Origin: Candidatus Gastranaerophilales bacterium
GTDB taxonomy: Bacteria; Cyanobacteriota; Vampirovibrionia; Gastranaerophilales; Gastranaerophilaceae
Direction of reading: 5' to 3'
Assembly: GCA_900552525.1 (NCBI GenBank)
Contig: UNSK01000001.1
Location: forward strand, 62,001-126,000
DNA length: 64,000 nucleotides
Positions 36,068-43,277 of this stretch are shown here, piece after piece (the stretch's first letter is position 1; every line of letters begins with the position of its first letter). Made by a program: the position numbers and the translations under genes. The notes beneath the pieces are model-generated. The model did no database searches. It worked only from the letters and a program-made list of their open reading frames with translations, and was not told where the DNA came from.

Positions 36068-36406
36068 TTATCCTTGTGTTTTAGGCTGAACATCTTCAAC
36101 TTTTACTGCGGTACCATATGCATATACCTCTGCTGCTCCTGCTGCAATTGCTGATGTGGCATATCGAATATTGATAATAGCGTTTGCGCCCAGTTTAGTT
36201 GCCTGCTGAACCATTCTTTGGGTGGCTTCTTTTCTGGATTCTTCCATAAGCTCAGTATAGCCTTTTATTTCTCCTCCGAAGAAATTCTTAAATGAGGCAC
36301 AAATGTCTTTGCCGGCATGTTTGGCTCTTACAGTACTGCCTGAAACCATCCCTAAAAGACTTGTTATCTTTTTACCGGGTACAGATTCTATATTAGTCAT
36401 TATCAT
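36068..36406 (-). CDS. YbjQ-like (UPF0145) protein (112 aa)
   Basis: The product has the full YbjQ pattern: PGKKITSLLGMVSGSTVRAK, FFGGEIKGYTELMEESRKEA and GANAIINIRYATS. Length and content match the family of small pentameric proteins. I start at 36406 (GAGG 6 nt upstream); the longer frame runs through the tRNA-Pro gene and is impossible. It is the first gene of a three-gene unit with the anchored paralogue and the M48 protease. Confidence 0.85.
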   Translation of the reverse strand: MIMTNIESVPGKKITSLLGMVSGSTVRAKHAGKDICASFKNFFGGEIKGYTELMEESRKEATQRMVQQATKLGANAIINIRYATSAIAAGAAEVYAYGTAVKVEDVQPKTQG

Positions 36407-36550
36407 GCTAAACCTCGCTTTCATGCTCTTTTGTTTATTACTAATTAATCGTAAATTATTGAAAATAGTAACTGAAAATATGAGATACGTCATCATACAG
36501 ATATTTGATAAAAAATTTAGACTGACTTTATTGGTAGAATTACAAAAAAA

Positions 36551-36624
36551 TCGGGATGACAAGATTCGAACTTGCGGCCCCCGCGACCCGAACACGGTGC
36601 GCTACCAAACTGCGCTACATCCCG
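36551..36624 (-). tRNA. tRNA-Pro (anticodon CGG)
   Basis: Read on the minus strand, the 74-nt gene folds as a cloverleaf: acceptor CGGGATG/CATCCCG with discriminator A, D arm GCGCAGTTTGGTAGCGC, anticodon loop TTCGGGT (anticodon CGG), and T loop TTCGAAT. CCA is not encoded. It lies upstream of the YbjQ-like genes on the same strand. Confidence 0.95.
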
Positions 36625-36640
36625 ATAATATAAAACTTTT

Positions 36641-36680
36641 CCCTCTCCGACGGGGAGGGTTAGGGAGGGGGTTAACCTCA
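36641..36680. repeat. REP-like GC-rich hairpin element
   Basis: CCCTCTCCGACGGGGAGGG followed by TTAGGGAGGGGG can pair CCCTC with GAGGG. It is the most GC-rich patch in an otherwise AT-rich gap, and such C/G-rich imperfect hairpins are often repeated across bacterial genomes. Only one copy is visible here. Confidence 0.45.
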
Positions 36681-36770
36681 CCTTATACACTTATTATAAA
36701 CCGCCAAACTTATAAATCAAGCTTGTCATCCAAATTTTTTTGGGGGGGGAAGTTCCGCAAATGAGCTCCG

Positions 36771-36837
36771 CAAAAAGTCGCAAATCCAATTTGCTAAACG
36801 ACCATATGTCTTTCATTTACCCCCGTGCGTAGCACTT
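36771..36837 (-). repeat. Dispersed hairpin repeat, copy B (short form)
   Basis: On the minus strand AAGTGCTACGCACG (36837-36824) starts at the stop codon of the Skp gene. Downstream on the same strand a hairpin (GCAAAT/ATTTGC plus GTC/GAC across a bulge) is followed by TTTTTG, so this copy can act as a terminator. It lacks the GTAGAC end of the header and the 35-nt loop. Confidence 0.6.
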
Positions 36838-37268
36838 TAATTACTGTTAAGCTTTTGAATAAGCGCATCTGTTATATCAACTCCGCCTGAAAAAACGCTT
36901 CTGGCATCCAGAATCGCATCCAGACCTTTTTCAAGCCGTATTTTTTCGGTTACTGCGTGTATACGTGTATAGACTTCTTCTTCACGTTTTTCCCGAAAAG
37001 CATTGAACGCGTTTTCTCTGGCTTTTAATTCAACTCGTACTGTTTCTTCAAATTTCTTTTTCTGAACGGCAGATTCTATTTTATCAAATTCTTTTTCTTT
37101 GTTTAAAAGATACTGTTGTATTTCATTATTTTTAGTTTCAATTTCTCTAAGAGAAGTTTTTGCAAACTGATAATTTGCAACAACTTTATCATAATTCACA
37201 TATCCGACTCCCCCTGCAAATACAGGTAAACAAGAGAGCAGCAGTAATAAAAATACTCTAATAACCAT
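36837..37268 (-). CDS. OmpH/Skp-family periplasmic chaperone
   Basis: Skp-like chaperones hold unfolded outer-membrane proteins on their way to BamA. I start at 37268 (MVIRVFLLLLLS), where GGAGGAGG lies about 8 nt upstream; the result is 143 aa with a signal peptide, a short head (GGVGYVNYDKVVANY) and a long charged coiled coil (EKEFDKIESAVQKKKFEET). It overlaps the bamA stop, so the two are translationally coupled, as expected for partners. Confidence 0.85.
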   Translation of the reverse strand: MVIRVFLLLLLSCLPVFAGGVGYVNYDKVVANYQFAKTSLREIETKNNEIQQYLLNKEKEFDKIESAVQKKKFEETVRVELKARENAFNAFREKREEEVYTRIHAVTEKIRLEKGLDAILDARSVFSGGVDITDALIQKLNSN

Positions 37269-39384
37269 ACATATTTCCTCCTCCGGTACCGAACGTAAAG
37301 TATCCTCCTTTTGAACCGTAATCACCGGGATTTGTAATAGGAATACCATAATCAACTGATACAGGGCCTACACCCGGAATATAAACTCTTAAGCCGATAC
37401 CTGCTGTAATTGCACTCATAGGCCTGTCATATAACACACTTGAGATTGTAGGGTCAAACACTTTACCCGCATCAACAAAGAATGTTAAACGTATTCTCTG
37501 TAGAAAATCCCATTTTAACCTATCTACAAGCGGCAGCGGCGTTGCGAGTTCTGCCGAACCCATCAGGAATGCATCACCCGTACCAACGCCGCTCATTCTG
37601 AAACCTCTTACAGAATAAGGGCCTCCAAGTCTGAATGCCATAACTTCCGGTACATCATCTCCGTGTACGGTTACACCGCCTCTTGCAGTCAGAGAGAAGG
37701 ACGATTTCTTTCGTACAGGGAAATACTTTGTAACTCCGCCGGCAATTCTTCCATTTGTGTTTTTAAAATCACTTAAACTTATTGCTTCGATAAATCGAGC
37801 ATTAGCAATTACACCGCTTCTTGGAATTTCTTCTGAATCGAGTGTGCTGTATTTAACTCCCGGTGAAAGATTTACAAAGAAACCGCCGGTTAATTGTTTG
37901 GCTCTGTCTGCGATATTAAGGTTTCTTAAAGCATACATATGTGAAATTTTATCAAAGTCGCCTTCCGATAAACTTATATGTTCAATTCCCGCGCTAAAGT
38001 TTGTAGAAAGATTATTATAACCTCTAACTTTATGCTCAACCGCAGCATTAATACCGACTCGTCTTTCAATTGCAAGAGGCACCTGCCAGCTTCCCAAATC
38101 CCTGTAATAAAGCTTGCTTGTAAGAGAATTATCCGCATTCAGGAAATACGGCTCAAAGAAACTTAATTCAAGCTGATAATTCATCCGGTTTTTGATAGAA
38201 GCGTCACTTAGAAGAATACCTGAGCCTAAAATCCCTGAGAGCGTGAGCTTCTGTCCTCGTCCAAGGAAATTATTTTCGCTGTAGCTTACAGAGCCAAAAG
38301 CTCCCAAACCGTTATCAATACCGCCTCCCAATGCAAGACTGTTCGGACTGTCTTCTTCTACTACGACTTTAACGTTATATTCACCGTCTGTTGTTTCGCT
38401 AGGATATATTTCACGGTTAACCTCTTTGAATATTTTGGTCGAATAGACTCTTGATAAATCTTCTTTAAGGTAGTTTTCGTTGTATACTGTACCTGGCTGT
38501 GTCAGAATGTTTCGTGTGATTACATAATCTTTTGTTTTTTCGTTTCCTTCAATAAATATTTTGTCTATTACACCTTCCGTAATGCTGAAGACCAGATTGC
38601 CGTCGTCACTGTCATCAACAGAATTTACTCCTGCAAGAATGTACCCTTTTGTATGATAATAATTGTTAATTTTATCAATTGCTTCGTTAATATTAGCAAT
38701 ATTTTGAGGGTAATTTCTGAGAGGTGTAACAAATGGAAGAAGTTCCATTGTAGAAATTACTGTATTCCCTACAACTGAAACCCCTGTTACCTTAATATTT
38801 TCTTGTAAAATAAATTTAAGATTAACAGTTCCATCATCGTTTAATTCCGGTTCAATTGCCATTTTGTCAGTAAAAAATCCGACGGCATAAATTCTCTGCA
38901 AATCTTGCTGTAAAAGTTCTTCATTAAATAAAGAACCTGCAATGGTTTTGATTTGGCTTTTAATGGCCTCCGGACTGATAGTTTTGAGTCCTTCAAAAGA
39001 TATTTCGTTTATAATTTTTCCTTCTAAATCAACCTCATCAACACCGGCCGTATAAACGGCTTCTTCTGCAGGAGGGGCGAAGAAGTCATTTTGTTCAGGG
39101 GATTGTACCTCTTGCACTGCGGGTACATCATTCTCTGTAGTTGACGAAAAATATTCTGCTTCATTTAACTCGCCATTATAGGGGGTAATCGTTTTAATAA
39201 CAGGTTTTATTGTTCTGGAGGTATCTAAGTAAAGGGGATTAATAAGTTTAATTGTTTTTGGGGCGCCGATTTCAAGATAAGAAAAGTCAGTAGCAGAATA
39301 AACAGGAGAGCAGCCTAAAAATGCCGCCAGAACTAAGATGACAGCCTCGTGTCTAAATTCTCTCCTCTTATTTTTTACCTCCAT
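37258..39384 (-). CDS. bamA: Outer-membrane assembly factor BamA (Omp85)
   Basis: BamA inserts beta-barrel proteins into the outer membrane. After a signal peptide and a Pro/Glu-rich linker (about 30-115), three POTRA domains are visible (near IINEISFEGLKTISPEAI, VTGVSVVGNTVIST and IDKIFIEGNEKTKDYVI), then the 16-strand barrel. The diagnostic lid-lock motif SVRGFRMSG is present. Three POTRA domains fit cyanobacterial-type Omp85. Length is 708 aa. It is followed by Skp with overlap and preceded by a pilin-like gene 12 bp away. Confidence 0.94.
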   Translation of the reverse strand: MEVKNKRREFRHEAVILVLAAFLGCSPVYSATDFSYLEIGAPKTIKLINPLYLDTSRTIKPVIKTITPYNGELNEAEYFSSTTENDVPAVQEVQSPEQNDFFAPPAEEAVYTAGVDEVDLEGKIINEISFEGLKTISPEAIKSQIKTIAGSLFNEELLQQDLQRIYAVGFFTDKMAIEPELNDDGTVNLKFILQENIKVTGVSVVGNTVISTMELLPFVTPLRNYPQNIANINEAIDKINNYYHTKGYILAGVNSVDDSDDGNLVFSITEGVIDKIFIEGNEKTKDYVITRNILTQPGTVYNENYLKEDLSRVYSTKIFKEVNREIYPSETTDGEYNVKVVVEEDSPNSLALGGGIDNGLGAFGSVSYSENNFLGRGQKLTLSGILGSGILLSDASIKNRMNYQLELSFFEPYFLNADNSLTSKLYYRDLGSWQVPLAIERRVGINAAVEHKVRGYNNLSTNFSAGIEHISLSEGDFDKISHMYALRNLNIADRAKQLTGGFFVNLSPGVKYSTLDSEEIPRSGVIANARFIEAISLSDFKNTNGRIAGGVTKYFPVRKKSSFSLTARGGVTVHGDDVPEVMAFRLGGPYSVRGFRMSGVGTGDAFLMGSAELATPLPLVDRLKWDFLQRIRLTFFVDAGKVFDPTISSVLYDRPMSAITAGIGLRVYIPGVGPVSVDYGIPITNPGDYGSKGGYFTFGTGGGNMYGY

Positions 39385-39396
39385 GCTATCCTTTTT

Positions 39397-39981
39397 CTAA
39401 ATATCCGCCTCCGTTAATGATAAAATTGTCTGGTAAAATCCTTTTGAGTCATTAGCTGCAAAAGAATTTTTCAGCACATTAGAACCTATATTTACTGTAA
39501 CGTAGCTTGTGCCGTTTTTGACAAAAACTTCGTACTTATCTCTTACATATTTATTTTCAGCGCCGGTAACCGATGTAACCGGATATGCAACAATTCCGGG
39601 ACTGTCTTTTGGGAGAGAGCCCATTTTACAATTTGCGAGAGCCTGGCTTTTCGGGATTTTGGCAAGGTTTGCAAACGCAATGTAAACCTGTCCGCCCTGT
39701 TCAAACATTGCATTTTCCTGTCCGGCATCAGTAACAGTATTTGCTTTTAGATAAAGTTTTTTAGTTTCAGAACTGTTTGTTATTACCTTAAACTTACTGC
39801 ACAGCGGAGCATAAAGGTTTCCGGTTCTATCTGTAATATTTGCAATGAGTACAGGACTGAGAACTGATTCTACTTTTACAAATTCCGGAAGCAGTATACT
39901 GAAATCTGCACTTGCACTTTCGGCAAATGCAGGCATTAAGGCTGATACCATGGTTATAAACAGCGTTATTAATTTTTTCAA
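39397..39981 (-). CDS. Third pilin-like protein, remote from the pilus operon (194 aa)
   Basis: A TTG start (39981) with GGGGAT upstream opens a signal peptide (MKKLITLFITMVSALMPAFA). The C-terminus NIGSNVLKNSF...SKGFYQTILSLT matches the last-strand motif of the two pilins at 21.6 and 22.2 kb, and two Cys are kept in the middle. It is thus a paralogue 13 kb from the chaperone and usher. It lies 12 bp upstream of bamA on the same strand, so the two may be co-transcribed. Confidence 0.75.
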   Translation of the reverse strand: MKKLITLFITMVSALMPAFAESASADFSILLPEFVKVESVLSPVLIANITDRTGNLYAPLCSKFKVITNSSETKKLYLKANTVTDAGQENAMFEQGGQVYIAFANLAKIPKSQALANCKMGSLPKDSPGIVAYPVTSVTGAENKYVRDKYEVFVKNGTSYVTVNIGSNVLKNSFAANDSKGFYQTILSLTEADI

Positions 39982-40076
39982 AACTATATCCCCGTATCCA
40001 GAATAATGCAGTCAGGAATTTTTACTATAATCCCCCAAGTCTATAGTAAAGGATATATGGCAATAGGGCTAATATG

Positions 40077-41306
40077 TTAAGATTGTTTACAAATCGTACA
40101 AGGCATTTCCGGTGTATTTATGCTGCCGTTATTATTGTAAGCATGAGCCATACAGCCGCTGTTGCAAATCACATTGTATTTGCAGTTTTTACATTTCATT
40201 TTTTCTAGTAATCTCTTTTGGAAAAGTATATTATTCTGTCGATTTTCCCAGATTTCTGTGATTGGAGTTTGTCTGATATTTCCCATAAGTGCGTCTTTAC
40301 ACCCCTGAGCCTGCATACACATATAAACACTGCCGTCAGAACGGATACTCAGCCTGTCATGACAATTACAATTACGTGTGACTGGAATCGTGTATTTTTC
40401 AAAAACCGGTTTGTACTTATCTTCTTCAAGAATTTCGCCGATACCGGGTATGCTGAATAGCTCTATGCTTGAGAATAGACCAGCTATAAGCTTTGTTTCG
40501 CAGCTGCTTGTATCTAATTTGTAAAGTCTTGAAGCAAGAAGCATTAAGTCCCTGTTTGAAAGTATTAAGTTTTCGTGAGATTTGTTAAAGTAATACATTC
40601 TGCCGGCAACAAAACAGTTTACGCCAAGCTCGCTGCTCAGTTTGTATATTTCTTCGATTTCATTGTAATTAACTGTATTTACAGTGCAGGAAATTGTTAT
40701 TGTAATATTTCTTTCTGCAAGCTTTTTTATGTTGGAGATAACTTTTTCAAAAAGATTTGTTTGTCTGATTTTTTTGTAAGTTTCGTGCGTTGCACCGTCC
40801 AAACTTATCTGCATACCATCAATATACGGATTTAACATTTCGGCCAGACAATCGATTTGACTGTCATCCAATAATGCCGCATTTGTAGCCATTTTGACAG
40901 AAACGTTATTTTCTTTAAACTTCCGTATTATATCCATTGTGTCTTTGCGCAGGAAAATTTCTCCTCCGGTAAGCAGTATTCCTGATATTCTGAAATCATT
41001 AATCAAACTGTCTGCAAGATTCATTGCTTCTGATGTTGTAAGGTCATTCTGCGCCGAATATTCTGTATCATTGTACAAACAATGAATACATCTGAAATTG
41101 CAGGCAGAAGTTAAATCCCACCACGCAAAGAGCGGAGTTGAAAACAGAAAACCCTCAGGTGCAAGACTTTTAATGTAATTAGAAAATGGTCTAATCAGGT
41201 TTAAGTCTACAGACTCTGCACTTTCCGGCTGTTTTGAATTGAAAAAAGTGTTATCCAGATAGAATCTTATTGCATTTGCATATTCTTTATCAATCAATTT
41301 CGTCAA
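40077..41306 (-). CDS. Radical SAM/SPASM peptide maturase (RiPP enzyme)
   Basis: The radical SAM motif CNFRCIHC (Cys69, Cys73, Cys76 by my numbering) binds the catalytic 4Fe-4S cluster; LLTGGEIFLRKD follows. The C-terminal SPASM region is Cys-rich (NCNCHDRLSIRSDG, CMQAQGC, MKCKNCKYNVICNSGC, PCTICK), as in maturases that build thioether or carbon-carbon links in peptides (PqqE, AlbA, anSME relatives). I choose a TTG start at 41306 because AGGAGG lies 6 nt upstream; an earlier TTG at 41333 overlaps more deeply. Directly upstream are a PqqD-like gene (17-bp overlap) and a precursor-like gene. Confidence 0.9.
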   Translation of the reverse strand: MTKLIDKEYANAIRFYLDNTFFNSKQPESAESVDLNLIRPFSNYIKSLAPEGFLFSTPLFAWWDLTSACNFRCIHCLYNDTEYSAQNDLTTSEAMNLADSLINDFRISGILLTGGEIFLRKDTMDIIRKFKENNVSVKMATNAALLDDSQIDCLAEMLNPYIDGMQISLDGATHETYKKIRQTNLFEKVISNIKKLAERNITITISCTVNTVNYNEIEEIYKLSSELGVNCFVAGRMYYFNKSHENLILSNRDLMLLASRLYKLDTSSCETKLIAGLFSSIELFSIPGIGEILEEDKYKPVFEKYTIPVTRNCNCHDRLSIRSDGSVYMCMQAQGCKDALMGNIRQTPITEIWENRQNNILFQKRLLEKMKCKNCKYNVICNSGCMAHAYNNNGSINTPEMPCTICKQS

Positions 41307-41568
41307 GAAATTCCTCCTTGAGCAGAGTTTCAAAAATATTTACGAGTTTTTCCTTAAGAGTTTCTGACGAAACATCTTTGTTATTTTCAAGAAGTATTTC
41401 AAGAACTTCTTTGACAGAGAGCGTACCGTCCAGAGCTGCAACAATTGTGCCGGAAGTATAATCCGTGTTAATGCATGCTTTGTTTCTGGCATTGTAAAAG
41501 CAATACCCTACTGTCGGCTCAAATCTTTTGAGCACGGATGGTGATAGTTTTAATTTTTTGTTAAGCAT
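41290..41568 (-). CDS. PqqD-like RiPP recognition protein (92 aa)
   Basis: Small PqqD-family proteins bind the leader peptide of a RiPP precursor and present it to the radical SAM enzyme. This one has the winged-helix size and pattern: LSPSVLKRFEPTVGYCFYN, then INTDYTSGTIVAALDGTLSV and a C-terminal helix pair. It lies between the precursor-like gene (1 bp away) and the radical SAM gene (overlapping), the standard arrangement. A stand-alone PqqD-type domain is common for peptide maturases. Confidence 0.85.
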   Translation of the reverse strand: MLNKKLKLSPSVLKRFEPTVGYCFYNARNKACINTDYTSGTIVAALDGTLSVKEVLEILLENNKDVSSETLKEKLVNIFETLLKEEFLDEID

Positions 41569-41569
41569 A

Positions 41570-41800
41570 CTAGCAGTTGTAAAGATCCGGATTTACAATA
41601 CTCCACTGTGTTGGATCATCGCAAGACATACCGCCTGCAAAACGTTTAACATTTTTAGCGTTAACCGGTTCTGAAACAGCAAGACCGGCTAATGTTCCGT
41701 ATAGAGCTACCTGTTGTAATTTTTTCTGAGCTGTTTGTGAAGCCTTTTTAGCCATTGGCTTGTAAATTTGATTGGTTGATTGAATTCTTTGTACTAACAT
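41570..41800 (-). CDS. Putative RiPP precursor peptide (76 aa)
   Basis: An ATG at 41800 with GGAGG five nt upstream starts a 76-residue peptide. Residues 1-55 look like a leader: basic and helical (KPMAKKASQTAQKKLQQVAL), then AGLAVSEPVNAKNVKRF. A double-glycine site (AGG, residues 55-57) precedes a 19-residue tail, MSCDDPTQWSIVNPDLYNC, with Cys60 and a C-terminal Cys76. Its place as first gene before a PqqD-like and a radical SAM/SPASM gene suggests the tail is the modified core. Core limits and modification are inferred. Confidence 0.75.
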   Translation of the reverse strand: MLVQRIQSTNQIYKPMAKKASQTAQKKLQQVALYGTLAGLAVSEPVNAKNVKRFAGGMSCDDPTQWSIVNPDLYNC

Positions 41801-41819
41801 ACACACCTCCTTTTTTCAA

Positions 41820-41847
41820 ATTATATTATGTAATAGGCTTTTGTCAA
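41820..41847 (-). promoter_or_regulatory. Near-consensus sigma-70 promoter of the RiPP operon
   Basis: On the minus strand TTGACA (41847-41842), a 16-bp spacer and TATAAT (41825-41820) are both perfect. The precursor ATG is 19 nt further down, with the GGAGG site between. It is one of the best -35/-10 pairs in the window and suggests strong expression of the precursor. Confidence 0.85.
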
Positions 41848-41885
41848 CGATAGCAAAAAAAAATATCATTGGTTTTAACAATATT

Positions 41886-43277
41886 ATGAAAGTCATCAAA
41901 GTTAACTATATAAAAAAAATTGAAAGTTTAAAGCTGATGCAGAAACAGCGCCGTGTGTTTGCAGAAAATGTATCAGATAAAATCTCATTTCGTTCTAATA
42001 CGGCAGAAGCTGGAAAGGTTCTGACAAAAATTGCCGGCAGTTTTTCAAAAGAAGATTTTATTAAGGTTGAGAAACTTGTTTCCGGCTTTGAAAATCTGAC
42101 TTCATCAGAAATTATAAGATTGAAAGATAATCTTATAAAGCAAAATATAGACAAGCTGAAAGCTGCAGGTATGCGGTTTAAGGTTGAGAATAACAGAGAA
42201 CTTTGCGAGTATGACAATCAGCTGGTTTCTTCAAAATTACAAAAAGAGCTGAAACAAAATTCTATAAAATTGTTTGCACTCAATAAATTAATTTTTTCAG
42301 TTCAACAAATTGAAACTCTCCCCCTTGCACAAAGTATTTTTGAGCATCCGGTCGATAAAGCTTTGAGAATTACAGGAGATTTTACAAAAGAAAATATTTT
42401 CCGGATAAAAAATAAAGAAAAAAAATATTCCGCACTTGAGGTCAACAGAGTTTATGAAAACAAAACCGGTCTGATAGATAAGATAAAGGCATATTGCACA
42501 AAAAAAGATTTGTCCGAAAGGGATTTTGCAGCGCTCAAAAAACTTGCGATTGAGTACACGGCTCTAAATAATGTTCAGAAACAAAAAGGAGTTTTTACAA
42601 AAGACCTGGAGCGGGTTTTGAATGCATCTTTGATACCTGCTGATATAAAAAGCGGGGACTTTATAGACGGGCTGGGCGTGGTCACTGACCGGCTGGAAGT
42701 CGACGGCAGGGACTCAGTAATTGTACTTTCAAATGTTAATAAATCACAAATGCTTAAAATGTACGATTTAAAAGAGTTGAACCGCAGGCTTGTAGACGAC
42801 GGCTCCGATTTAAACACAATGAACGAGCGCGCAAAGGGTTTGATTCAAAATGAGGAAAAGAGCTCTATGGCACAGGTGCAGTTTACGCCTCTTGCACCGG
42901 AATATCTGGAAAAGCTTACGGGTATAAAAGAAGAAAAACAGAGTTATTATGTTGGTGATTTTTTAAACTATGATACAAAGAAAAACCCGAAAGCTGCAAA
43001 AATTATTGCATTAAGGCTGCTGAAACTTCTTAACGATAAACAGTATTTCCCTGTTTATTTAAAGGCTCAAGCTTATCACGGAAGCAAACACTCTCCGGTA
43101 AATTTTTACAGGTATTACGGCCTGACTCCGGTTTCACATACAGAGGAAGAAATCGAAAAACTTATATCTCAAAATAATGGAAATTTCCCGTATGAAATTC
43201 CGGTTTACTTTTGCCTGAGAAATTCGGATGCTATAAAAGACAGATTTTTAAGCTGGCTTAAAACATATTCTATCTAA
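41886..43277 (+). CDS. Lineage-specific protein with F-R-S motif (463 aa)
   Basis: The start at 41886 is the first ATG in frame (a TTG at 41841 is the alternative); no clear ribosome site is present. Phe35-Arg-Ser37 in DKISFRSNT fits the shared N-terminal motif. The body is helical and charged; the last third (YYVGDFLNYDTKKNPKAAKI, VYLKAQAYHGSKHSP, YYGLTPVSHTEEE) has an acetyltransferase-like cadence but no motif I can assign. It is divergent from the RiPP operon and convergent with the next gene (8-bp overlap). Confidence 0.7.
   Translation: MKVIKVNYIKKIESLKLMQKQRRVFAENVSDKISFRSNTAEAGKVLTKIAGSFSKEDFIKVEKLVSGFENLTSSEIIRLKDNLIKQNIDKLKAAGMRFKVENNRELCEYDNQLVSSKLQKELKQNSIKLFALNKLIFSVQQIETLPLAQSIFEHPVDKALRITGDFTKENIFRIKNKEKKYSALEVNRVYENKTGLIDKIKAYCTKKDLSERDFAALKKLAIEYTALNNVQKQKGVFTKDLERVLNASLIPADIKSGDFIDGLGVVTDRLEVDGRDSVIVLSNVNKSQMLKMYDLKELNRRLVDDGSDLNTMNERAKGLIQNEEKSSMAQVQFTPLAPEYLEKLTGIKEEKQSYYVGDFLNYDTKKNPKAAKIIALRLLKLLNDKQYFPVYLKAQAYHGSKHSPVNFYRYYGLTPVSHTEEEIEKLISQNNGNFPYEIPVYFCLRNSDAIKDRFLSWLKTYSI

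Noticed and set aside
36303..36764. 153-residue plus-strand frame through the tRNA-Pro gene
   Set aside because: It crosses the tRNA and a GC-rich repeat and is antisense to the YbjQ gene; it is a shadow.
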